Assembly (NCBI GenBank): GCA_007131465.1
Contig: SLQN01000012.1
Location: forward strand, 1 to 5,171
DNA: 5,171 nucleotides
DNA from: Paracoccaceae bacterium
Lineage (GTDB): Bacteria; Pseudomonadota; Alphaproteobacteria; Rhodobacterales; Rhodobacteraceae
Reading direction: 5' to 3'
Below are positions 1 to 4,943 of the stretch, piece after piece. Both the position numbers and the translations under genes were made by a program. The stretch's first letter is position 1. Each line of letters begins with the position of its first letter. The notes below the pieces were generated by a model. It had not been told where the DNA came from and ran no database searches. It saw only the letters and a program-made list of their open reading frames with translations.

Positions 1-31
1 CGGGCCGCCCTTCCCTTTCGGGCCGTTTGCA

Positions 32-56
32 GGTCGGGCGATACCGCCGCCCGACC
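32..56 (-). terminator. GC-rich hairpin after the OmpA-domain gene
   Basis: Bases 32-40 and 48-56 form a perfect 9-bp inverted repeat (GGTCGGGCG / CGCCCGACC) around a 7-base loop. It begins 11 bases past the stop codon of the minus-strand OmpA-domain gene, where a terminator would be expected. The minus strand beyond the stem (complement of bases 1-31) has no run of T, so it is not a canonical intrinsic terminator. It may instead be a 3' stabilising hairpin or work with Rho. Position and stem are seen; function is inferred. Confidence 0.45.
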
Positions 57-67
57 GCGCGCCCCGT

Positions 68-1921
68 TCAGTTCTGCCGCACGAGGGCCGTGATCCGGCG
101 CACGGAGACACGGCGGTTCTGACGCTCGGCGCTCTGGGTCGGGATTTTCAGGAAGCGTTCGCCATAGCCCTGAACAATCAGGTTCTCCGCCGCGACCCCG
201 AAATATTCGCTGAAGGCCCGCGCAACCGACTCCGCCCGGCGATCGGACAGCAGCAGATTATAGCCCGCCTCCCCGACCGCGTCGGTATGGCCTTCGATCA
301 GGAACAGTTCGGTCGGATCGTCACGCACCAGTTCGGCCAGCAACAGACCCATTTCGCGTAGATCTTCCGCCTGCGTGGGCGGGATGGCAGCAGAGTTCGT
401 GTCAAAGGTTATCCCGCCCAGATTGATCTCGGGCGCAAGTTGGCGCACTTCCACGATCTCGCGCACCTGCCGCAGGCTGAAACTGCGGCCCAGATCGCGG
501 CGGTCTGCGGCCAGCAGGGCCTGGCGCAGCGTTTCCCGGTCGGTCGCGGCCTGATAGTCTATCGTGTCGCGGATCGGGGGGGGAAGATCTCGTAGGACAA
601 CGGGCTGGAAGGTCCGCGTGTCATCGATCAGCAGGTGTTCGCGCCCATCTGCTTCGACGCGGACACGGCGCAGCGCCCGTCCATTGACATCGCGCACCGT
701 AATGATCCTTGTTCCATCCGCGCGGATCACGGTCGTCCGGGTCGAGCCATCGGTGAACCGTTCCGTGCGCACTTCCGAACCGGGCACGCGCAACAGCGCG
801 TCATCATCCTTCAGCACAGTATATGTGCCCGCATCATCGACCAGAATCACCCTGTCGCCGGTGCGCTGCTGGACACGCTGATTATTCAAAAGGATCGCAC
901 CGACTGCGACCGCACCAAGACCGATAAGGCCCGCGCGCTCCAGATCGCTCAACCCGCGCTGACGCTCTGCCTCCGGTTCCGCACCATCGGTCAGTTCCTC
1001 GAATTCCTCGTCGCTGGAACGCAGCGTGTCCTCGGTCAGAACCTCGGAGGTCACTTCTTCCGCTTCGGTTTCCGTATCCGAACCGGCGAGGGTCGCGGCG
1101 TCGGTCTCCTGTGCCATCGCGTCGGCTGCGGCCTGCGCAGTCAGGGTGGCTGCATCGTCCATGGCGGTGGTGTCTGCGGTATCAGCCGGGTCTGATGCGG
1201 CATCGGCCTCTGCTTGTGCTGCCGCGTCAATCGCAGCTTGTGTCGCTGCCGCGTCGTCGTCCATGTCGGTCGCCGCTGCATCGTCTTCGGCCGCGCGGTC
1301 CGCAGCCTCCTGCTCCTCGCGGGCAGCAATCGCAGCGCGGGCAGCGGCTTCATTTTCGCGTGCCGTCTCCGCGCTCTCGCGGGCGCGGACTTCAGCCTCG
1401 TCCGCGGCAGCCTCGGCTGCAGCATCAGTCGCAGCCGAGGCCTCTGCCTCTTCCGCTGCATCGGCCTCGGCATCTGCTTCGGCGGCGGCGTCCGCCTCTG
1501 CCTCTGCCGCAACATCGGCCTCTGCCTCAATTTCAGCGGCGGTGTCTGAGGCTGCGGCGGCGTCTGCTTCGGCTGCTGCTTCAGCCTCTGCCTCTGCCTC
1601 GGCCTCCTCTGCGGCGACAGTGGCCTGAGCCTCCGCCTGCGCCTCTGCTGCGGCCTCTGCCGCCTGTTCTTCAGCCGCTTCTCCTGCGTCGCGCTCATCA
1701 ATCAGGAGCACACATTCCAGCGCATCGGTTATGCCTTGATCGATACAGAACTGTTGGGACGACATCGGAATATCCAGCGCGTCAGCGCCGTCCAGCACCG
1801 GCGATGCGCCATCACCTTCTGCAAGAAGGTTACTGGCGGATTGCGCAAGCATTGGCAGTGGCTGAACCATTGACAGCACCACCAGGATGGCTGTGGTCGA
1901 TCTGAGTGAGGTCTGTTTCAT
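68..1921 (-). CDS. OmpA-family protein with long Ala/Glu/Asp-rich region
   Basis: Predicted exported envelope protein of 617 residues that binds peptidoglycan through a C-terminal OmpA domain. Residues 1-26 look like a Sec signal peptide (Lys/Arg start, hydrophobic AILVVLSMV core, cleavage near MLA-QS). A mature N-terminal part with two cysteines (C59, C70) follows. Residues about 76-290 are almost entirely Ala, Glu, Asp and Gln, probably a long acidic helix. Residues 330-345 form a glycine-rich hydrophobic segment. Residues 355-435 are Arg/Thr/Asp-rich and look like repeated beta strands (DGSTRTTVIRADGTRIITVR). Residues 500-612 are the OmpA domain, with GHTD (D547) and the N-x2-LS-x2-RA-x2-V signature (N555 to V566). 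D547 and R562 are the expected diaminopimelate-contacting pair. The ATG at 1921 is preferred over an in-frame TTG at 1951 because it starts directly at the signal peptide; its ribosome-binding site (GGAC) is weak. The gene stands alone. Similar architectures occur in Rhodobacteraceae; the precise role is unknown. Confidence 0.93.
   Translation of the reverse strand: MKQTSLRSTTAILVVLSMVQPLPMLAQSASNLLAEGDGASPVLDGADALDIPMSSQQFCIDQGITDALECVLLIDERDAGEAAEEQAAEAAAEAQAEAQATVAAEEAEAEAEAEAAAEADAAAASDTAAEIEAEADVAAEAEADAAAEADAEADAAEEAEASAATDAAAEAAADEAEVRARESAETARENEAAARAAIAAREEQEAADRAAEDDAAATDMDDDAAATQAAIDAAAQAEADAASDPADTADTTAMDDAATLTAQAAADAMAQETDAATLAGSDTETEAEEVTSEVLTEDTLRSSDEEFEELTDGAEPEAERQRGLSDLERAGLIGLGAVAVGAILLNNQRVQQRTGDRVILVDDAGTYTVLKDDDALLRVPGSEVRTERFTDGSTRTTVIRADGTRIITVRDVNGRALRRVRVEADGREHLLIDDTRTFQPVVLRDLPPPIRDTIDYQAATDRETLRQALLAADRRDLGRSFSLRQVREIVEVRQLAPEINLGGITFDTNSAAIPPTQAEDLREMGLLLAELVRDDPTELFLIEGHTDAVGEAGYNLLLSDRRAESVARAFSEYFGVAAENLIVQGYGERFLKIPTQSAERQNRRVSVRRITALVRQN
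1050..1690 (-). repeat. Low-complexity Ala/Glu/Asp coding repeat inside the OmpA-domain gene
   Basis: This stretch encodes residues about 78-290 of the OmpA-domain protein. On the plus strand it shows recurring short units such as GCCTCTGC, GCCTCGGC and GCTTCGGC, densest at about 1430-1640. They give degenerate Ala-Glu-Ala-Asp runs. It is an imperfect tandem tract, not a copy of any mobile repeat. Mixed Ala codons (GCA, GCC, GCG, GCT) suggest the composition is maintained at protein level and is not a fresh slippage expansion. Length differences between strains would be expected. Confidence 0.75.
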
Positions 1922-2179
1922 GTCCGGGTCCAATTCTGGCTGAGGCTGCAAGGCGGGGCCAACGGGTCAGGTCGGGGGCGAAGCCCGCTGATCGTCGTCG
2001 GGTTGGCCAGACGATCCGCCTTGCCAAGACCTTCAGGGTATTGCGACTTGCAAACGACAGGACTGATCGAGGTAAGCGCCACAGTGGGAAAACCCTGTAT
2101 GCCATCCTTGCATCGCGGTGCTATGGGCTGTCCCCGGTCGGAACCGCACCCCGCGTCACCCTTCAATGAAAGAAATCAA
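1922..2179. other. Divergent intergenic region, no gene seen
   Basis: These 258 bases separate the divergent OmpA-domain and DUF3185-like genes and must carry both start signals. I see no RNA gene and no convincing coding frame. The open frame running into the plus-strand gene from 2003 has unnatural composition upstream of 2180. No clear -35/-10 pair was found on either strand. The best fragment is an extended -10-like TGCTATGGG at 2119-2127 (plus), which lacks a good -35 partner. Confidence 0.4.
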
Positions 2180-2392
2180 ATGTCCCAGTCCCGCATCATT
2201 GGACTTGTCGTGCTTGTTCTTGGCGTCGTGCTGCTGGTCATTGCATGGCGCGCGTCGAACGCGCCGGTTGACCAGATTTCCGAAGCCCTGACAGGCCGCT
2301 ACACGGATAACACGATGTTGTATCTGCTGGGGGGGATCGCCGGGGTTGTCATCGGCGCGGCACTGCTGCTGCGCGATGCAATGCGACGCTGA
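2180..2392 (+). CDS. Small two-helix membrane protein, DUF3185-like
   Basis: Protein of 70 residues, probably an inner-membrane hairpin. Hydrophobic helices span residues 6-23 (IIGLVVLVLGVVLLVIAW) and 47-64 (LYLLGGIAGVVIGAALLL). They are joined by a polar loop containing ASNAPVDQISEALTGRYTD, and the protein ends in basic residues (RDAMRR). The helix-loop-helix layout, the size and the S-E-x-LTG-x-x-TD loop match my memory of the DUF3185 family, whose function is unknown. The ATG at 2180 is chosen because the first helix begins right after it. Upstream in-frame residues are Pro/Cys/His-rich and do not look coding. The ribosome-binding site is weak (GAAAGAA, about 6 bases before the start). It is transcribed away from the OmpA-domain gene and converges on the 100-residue gene at 2434-2736, with only 41 bases between the two stop codons. 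Confidence 0.82.
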   Translation: MSQSRIIGLVVLVLGVVLLVIAWRASNAPVDQISEALTGRYTDNTMLYLLGGIAGVVIGAALLLRDAMRR

Positions 2393-2433
2393 TCGCGGCG
2401 GGCACAAGGATCGCGACAGGCACAAGCTTCCGA

Positions 2434-2736
2434 TTACCGGAATCTTAACTGCGACGCATTCGGTAGCAAGGCGACAAGCCGTTCGACAGTCGGCGTGGGA
2501 TCACTTCCACAATCGGGAACATCTCGAAACCTTGCCAGCATCTCTGCAAGCCGGGCCCGCGCTCCTGCCCTTGGCAGGGCCGACAGGTCTGCGGCCTCGT
2601 CCCAAGGGTCGTGTCCCAGACGCGCGAGAGCGGACAGGACGCTGACCGTGTTCCCGGCCCGGTCCTGCCCGAGATCGGCATAGAGAAAACCATCGAACGG
2701 GGTTCCCCCCTGTCGGAAATGATCCATTCTGGACAT
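2434..2736 (-). CDS. Conserved hypothetical soluble protein, 100 aa
   Basis: Encodes 100 residues with no signal peptide or membrane helix, so probably cytoplasmic. The core from about residue 14 has a pattern I recognise from alphaproteobacterial hypothetical proteins: FLYADLGQDRAGNTVSVLSA (residues 17-36), then ALARLGHDPWDEAADLSALP (36-55). In other members this reads roughly G-E-D-R-N-G-M-x-LSVLSALARL-x-x-DPW-x-EA-x-x-L-x-x-LP. A short helical tail follows (ARLAEMLARF), ending in a second LVALLP motif. No catalytic motif is visible and the function is unknown. The ATG at 2736 has a strong ribosome-binding site (AAAGGA, 7 bases upstream); an in-frame ATG at 2784 would add 16 poorly supported residues. 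It stands alone, convergent with the DUF3185-like gene. Confidence 0.85.
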   Translation of the reverse strand: MSRMDHFRQGGTPFDGFLYADLGQDRAGNTVSVLSALARLGHDPWDEAADLSALPRAGARARLAEMLARFRDVPDCGSDPTPTVERLVALLPNASQLRFR

Positions 2737-3012
2737 GCAGACGTCCTTTCCGCGCAGGGCCAGGCCTTGCGCCGCTGGCGGCATGCGAACCCGATAGCCG
2801 CGTGCCTGTTATCCATAGTAGCGCGGACAGCGCGCCGGGCGGCTGATGCAGATCAGTCTGCTGTCGTGTCACGAAACTCTCCTGATGCGACTTCCCCCGC
2901 TAACGTCGATCAGTATGAAGACAAGGCCCCGCCTGTATTGTTTCAGCCAACCTGTCGGACGACGCTGTGCCCGATATGATTGCATTGGCCTCACATCATA
3001 AGGATACCGGAT
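2737..3012. other. Intergenic region with divergent start signals
   Basis: These 276 bases lie between two divergent genes. Beyond the two ribosome-binding sites I see no gene, RNA or repeat. A small inverted repeat, GCAGA-TCAG-TCTGC at 2848-2861, could form a 5-bp hairpin but is within chance expectation. No convincing promoter hexamer pair was found. Confidence 0.35.
2744..2749 (-). promoter_or_regulatory. Ribosome-binding site deciding the start at 2736
   Basis: The minus strand reads AAAGGA here, 7 bases before the ATG at 2736. This is a near-ideal Shine-Dalgarno match and is why this start is preferred to the upstream ATG at 2784. Confidence 0.7.
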
Positions 3013-3204
3013 ATGCCTCTCATTTCCCTGATCATCACACTTATCGTCGTCGGCGTCCTGCTGTGGCTGGTCAACACCTACATCCCGATGGATCCCAAGA
3101 TCAAAAAAATACTCAATGTGGTCATCGTGATCGCAGTCATCCTTTGGCTGCTCAGCGCATTTGGCATCTTCACCGGCATGAGTGGCGGTGGTGGCGGCCT
3201 CTGA
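3013..3204 (+). CDS. Small two-helix membrane protein, Thivi_2564-type
   Basis: Protein of 63 residues, probably an inner-membrane hairpin. Helix 1 is about residues 3-20 (LISLIITLIVVGVLLWLV). A conserved polar turn NTYIPMDPKIKKILN spans residues 21-35. Helix 2 is about 33-52 (ILNVVIVIAVILWLLSAFGI), followed by a glycine-rich tail (SGGGGGL). The turn, with PMDPKIKKILN between two Val/Ile/Leu/Trp-rich helices, is the hallmark of the widespread small-membrane-protein family I know as Thivi_2564; its function is unknown. The ATG at 3013 is fixed by a good ribosome-binding site (TAAGGA, 8 bases upstream) and by the conserved MPLI start; the upstream in-frame extension lacks support. It is a single gene, followed by a hairpin at 3258-3286. 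Confidence 0.87.
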   Translation: MPLISLIITLIVVGVLLWLVNTYIPMDPKIKKILNVVIVIAVILWLLSAFGIFTGMSGGGGGL

Positions 3205-3257
3205 GGCCACCCGATCGCGCAAATTACCGCATGGACAGGATCACCGTCTGACATTCT

Positions 3258-3286
3258 GTTCACGCCCGGCGCGGGCGGTTCTGAAC
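3258..3286. terminator. Two-tier hairpin between converging transcripts
   Basis: A perfect 6-bp GC stem, CGCCCG (3263-3268) and CGGGCG (3272-3277) with a 3-base loop, is stacked on an outer 5-bp stem, GTTCA (3258-3262) and TGAAC (3282-3286). The two are separated by a 4-base bulge on the right. It lies 54 bases after the Thivi_2564-type gene and 63 bases beyond the 3' end of the broken minus-strand gene, a position suited to a bidirectional terminator. Neither flank has a T run, so the role is inferred. Confidence 0.45.
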
Positions 3287-3348
3287 GTGTCGTGGCAGCA
3301 GGGAGAGCGCAACTGACCTGTGCGCAGGCACGCTGGCGCTACCCTGGA

Positions 3349-3670
3349 TCAGCGTTTCGATCCCTTCGGCATGCTGCGATCCGTGCTCAACCCGAGGGCC
3401 GGATCCGCGTTTTCCGGGCCGGACCGAATTGCACCCGATCATGGATCGTGACCTCCAGCAGGCCGGGGGGCATGTCACCGAACTTGTCGCGCACCCCTTC
3501 GGCTGCAGCGATGCTGGCAGCCTTCCAGCAGAAGAAACGCCATAACCGCCGCTTTCTGGTCTGTCTGGACCAGCGGGATCCCCGGGCAAGAGGGTTACAT
3601 TCGGGAACGCAACGGAATATGGGTGGTTACGATCAAAGACATCCGGCTCGGGGACCACAAGCGTGAACAT
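3349..3670 (-). pseudogene. Remnant of an unrecognised gene, three frameshifts
   Basis: No single frame looks like a natural protein throughout, but natural-looking pieces follow each other on the minus strand in successive frames. From the ATG at 3670: MFTLVVPEPDVFDRNHPYSV, then AFPNVTLLP. A shift near 3630 leads to PGIPLVQTDQKAAVMAFLLL plus EG. A shift near 3520 leads to ASIAAAEGVRDKFGDMPPGL, then LEVTIHDRVQFG. A shift near 3420 leads to GPENADPALGLSTDRSMPKG, then SKR and a stop at 3349. The chosen segments, clearest in the third (about 3425-3520), favour G or C at the third codon position, as real genes here do; the alternative frames contain stops or Arg/Ser/Pro/Cys-rich noise. The inferred parent is about 107 residues, without signal peptide or membrane helix; I do not recognise the family. 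There is no strong ribosome-binding site. Sequencing error or chance are alternatives. Confidence 0.45.
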
Positions 3671-3741
3671 GCAGTCGCTGCGATAAGGGCAGCAGGGCAT
3701 GGCGGGCGGTGACCTCTCGGGCGCAGGCCAAGGCTACGCGA

Positions 3742-3766
3742 AACCGGAAGGACAAGGAGTCCGGTT
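3742..3766 (+). promoter_or_regulatory. Inverted repeat with Shine-Dalgarno-like loop
   Basis: Perfect 7-bp arms AACCGGA (3742-3748) and TCCGGTT (3760-3766) flank an 11-base loop, AGGACAAGGAG. The loop ends in AAGGAG, a strong Shine-Dalgarno match, 5 bases before a TTG codon at 3765 that opens a 38-codon frame ending at 3881. The element lies 65 bases before the zinc-ribbon start. It could be an operator for a dimeric regulator, an RNA hairpin hiding a ribosome-binding site, or a chance repeat. Only the repeat itself is certain. Confidence 0.35.
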
Positions 3767-3817
3767 GCCAACCCCCCTCCGATCTGCGCTTCGTGATATG
3801 GCGCTGTTTTCAGACGC

Positions 3818-3822
3818 AAGGA
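3818..3822 (+). promoter_or_regulatory. Ribosome-binding site of the zinc-ribbon gene
   Basis: AAGGA lies 9 bases before the ATG at 3832. It supports this start over in-frame upstream codons. Confidence 0.6.
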
Positions 3823-3831
3823 CCGCACCCC

Positions 3832-4017
3832 ATGACCGAACCCCTCCCGGAATCGCTCGACCCCGCCCGTTCCCTGCGTGACGTGCCTGCAAAACGGACC
3901 TGTCTTCGGTGCAGAACTGTCTTTCAAAGCGAGGGCTTTGGCGAACGGATTTGCCGGCGCTGCAAGGGCTCGGCGCAGTGGAAATCGGCTGTGCCCGCTG
4001 GCGGCGGTCGGCTTTAG
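3832..4017 (+). CDS. Small zinc-ribbon protein, 61 aa
   Basis: Encodes 61 residues with two CxxC knuckles: C24-L-R-C27 and C41-R-R-C44, 13 residues apart. This fits a tetrahedral zinc site of the zinc-ribbon type. The segment CLRCRTVFQSEGFGERICRR is typical of a small alphaproteobacterial family of unknown function (usually C-x-x-C-x-x-x-F-x-SEGFGERIC-x-x-C-K). The basic residues around the second knuckle could favour nucleic-acid contact, but that is inference. The ATG at 3832 has a ribosome-binding site AAGGA 9 bases upstream and leaves a compact protein; an in-frame extension to 3709 is not supported. It is followed after 2 bases by the transglutaminase-like gene, so the two are very probably co-transcribed. 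Confidence 0.85.
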   Translation: MTEPLPESLDPARSLRDVPAKRTCLRCRTVFQSEGFGERICRRCKGSAQWKSAVPAGGGRL

Positions 4018-4019
4018 CG

Positions 4020-4898
4020 ATGCCCGATATCCGCATTACCCACAAGACCGCGTATTCCTTTCAGTCGCCCGTGTCGCTGGGGCCGCACCGCATGATGCTG
4101 CGCCCGCGAGAGACACGGGAGCTGAAGCTCTTGTCGTTCGATCTGACCATATCGCCCGAGGCGGATGTAACATGGTCGCACGATGTCGCGGGCAATTCGA
4201 TCGCGACAGCATTATTTCGGGACATGTCGGAGTGTCTGGTGATCGAAAGCCGGATGACACTGGCCATGAACGCTGCGCGCTGGCCCGTTTTTGCCATTGC
4301 CGCCGCAGCGCAGACCTATCCGTTCCGCTATTCCGACGAGGACTGGATTGATCTTGGCCAGCTGGCCTACCCGCAATATGCCGATGATGCGGGGCGGCTG
4401 TCGGACTGGGTCGAGCGCTTCGTGATGCAGCGGCCAACCGATACGCTGTCGCTCCTGAAGGATGTCAGCAACGGCGTTTCCGTGCAGATCGCCTATCAGA
4501 GCCGCGAGGACATGGGCACGCAAGGCCCGCTGGAAACGCTGGACCGGGGCCGGGGGTCGTGCCGCGACTTTGCCGTCCTGTTCGCGGAAGCGGTCCGCAC
4601 ACTGGGCTTCGGGGCAAGGATTGTGTCAGGCTACATGTTCGACCCGTCGCAAGAGCTTGTCGGATCGGCCGGGCAGGGCTCGACCCATGCCTGGGTCGAA
4701 GTGTTCGTCCCCGGCGCGGGCTGGATACCCTTTGACCCAACCAATCGCGCGCTCGGCGCGGCCAACCTGATCGCCGTCGCAGTCGCCCGCCATATCACCC
4801 AGGTCGCACCGGTATCGGGCAGTTTCCTGACCCTGCAAGCGGAAATACCGCGCATGGATGTGGAAATTTCGGTGGAAGCAGTCGAGCCCACCGCCTGA
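4020..4898 (+). CDS. Transglutaminase-like cysteine peptidase family protein
   Basis: Encodes 292 residues with the layout of bacterial transglutaminase-like proteins. An N-terminal beta domain (about residues 3-80, starting IRITHKTAYSFQSPVSLGPH and containing LRPRE) resembles Bact_transglu_N. The papain-fold core covers about 150-245. The catalytic triad is complete: C181 in GRGSCRDFA, H223 in STHAWVEVFV, and D239 in FDPTN. Such proteins are mostly thought to act as peptidases or amidases and not as cross-linking enzymes; the substrate is unknown. There is no signal peptide, so it is predicted cytoplasmic. The ATG at 4020 is preferred because MPDIRITHKTAY is the usual beginning of the family. 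It has only a poor ribosome-binding site and lies 2 bases after the zinc-ribbon stop, suggesting translational coupling. Homologues often sit in clusters with ATP-grasp and alpha-E proteins; neither is present here. Confidence 0.94.
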   Translation: MPDIRITHKTAYSFQSPVSLGPHRMMLRPRETRELKLLSFDLTISPEADVTWSHDVAGNSIATALFRDMSECLVIESRMTLAMNAARWPVFAIAAAAQTYPFRYSDEDWIDLGQLAYPQYADDAGRLSDWVERFVMQRPTDTLSLLKDVSNGVSVQIAYQSREDMGTQGPLETLDRGRGSCRDFAVLFAEAVRTLGFGARIVSGYMFDPSQELVGSAGQGSTHAWVEVFVPGAGWIPFDPTNRALGAANLIAVAVARHITQVAPVSGSFLTLQAEIPRMDVEISVEAVEPTA

Positions 4899-4918
4899 GC
4901 ACTGAGATGATCCAGTGC
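4899..4918 (+). terminator. Hairpin after the transglutaminase gene
   Basis: GCACTG (4899-4904) and CAGTGC (4913-4918) form a perfect 6-bp stem with an 8-base loop directly after the TGA stop. No T run follows, so this is at best a weak or Rho-assisted terminator. Confidence 0.35.
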
Positions 4919-4943
4919 CGTGACAGGTGCCAATGCGGTATAA

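Larger units (their letters stand above)
3671..3831. other. Leader region ahead of the zinc-ribbon/transglutaminase pair
   Basis: This stretch separates the broken minus-strand gene from the plus-strand pair. It contains the inverted repeat at 3742-3766 and the zinc-ribbon ribosome-binding site at 3818-3822. No convincing sigma-70-like promoter was found. The open frames crossing it have unnatural composition. Confidence 0.35.

Noticed and set aside
1..31. CGGGCCG repeated at 1-7 and 19-25, considered as a terminator for a gene to the left
   Set aside because: The two copies are direct, not inverted. Only a 4-bp GCCC/GGGC pairing is possible, which is too weak to call.
1026..1628. Long plus-strand Ala/Ser-rich open frame opposite the OmpA-domain gene
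   Set aside because: It is the antisense image of the Ala/Glu repeat tract. Its Ser/Ala composition follows from the repeats, and there is no start signal or recognisable domain.
1922..1951. TTG start at 1951 for the OmpA-domain protein
   Set aside because: It adds ten residues before a textbook signal peptide and has no ribosome-binding site.
2393..2433. GGCACAAG repeated twice between the two converging genes
   Set aside because: An 8-base direct repeat in a 41-base gap with no further copies; no hairpin with a T run was seen.
3292..3666. Plus-strand open frame of 124 codons in the gene-poor stretch
   Set aside because: Arg/Gln/His-rich composition without domain character. It lies opposite the better-supported frameshifted minus-strand remnant and has no ribosome-binding site.
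3260..3700. Single 146-codon minus-strand frame taken as an intact gene
   Set aside because: Only its first third looks natural. After about 3630 it becomes Ser/Cys/Arg/Pro-rich, while the natural-looking sequence continues in other frames.
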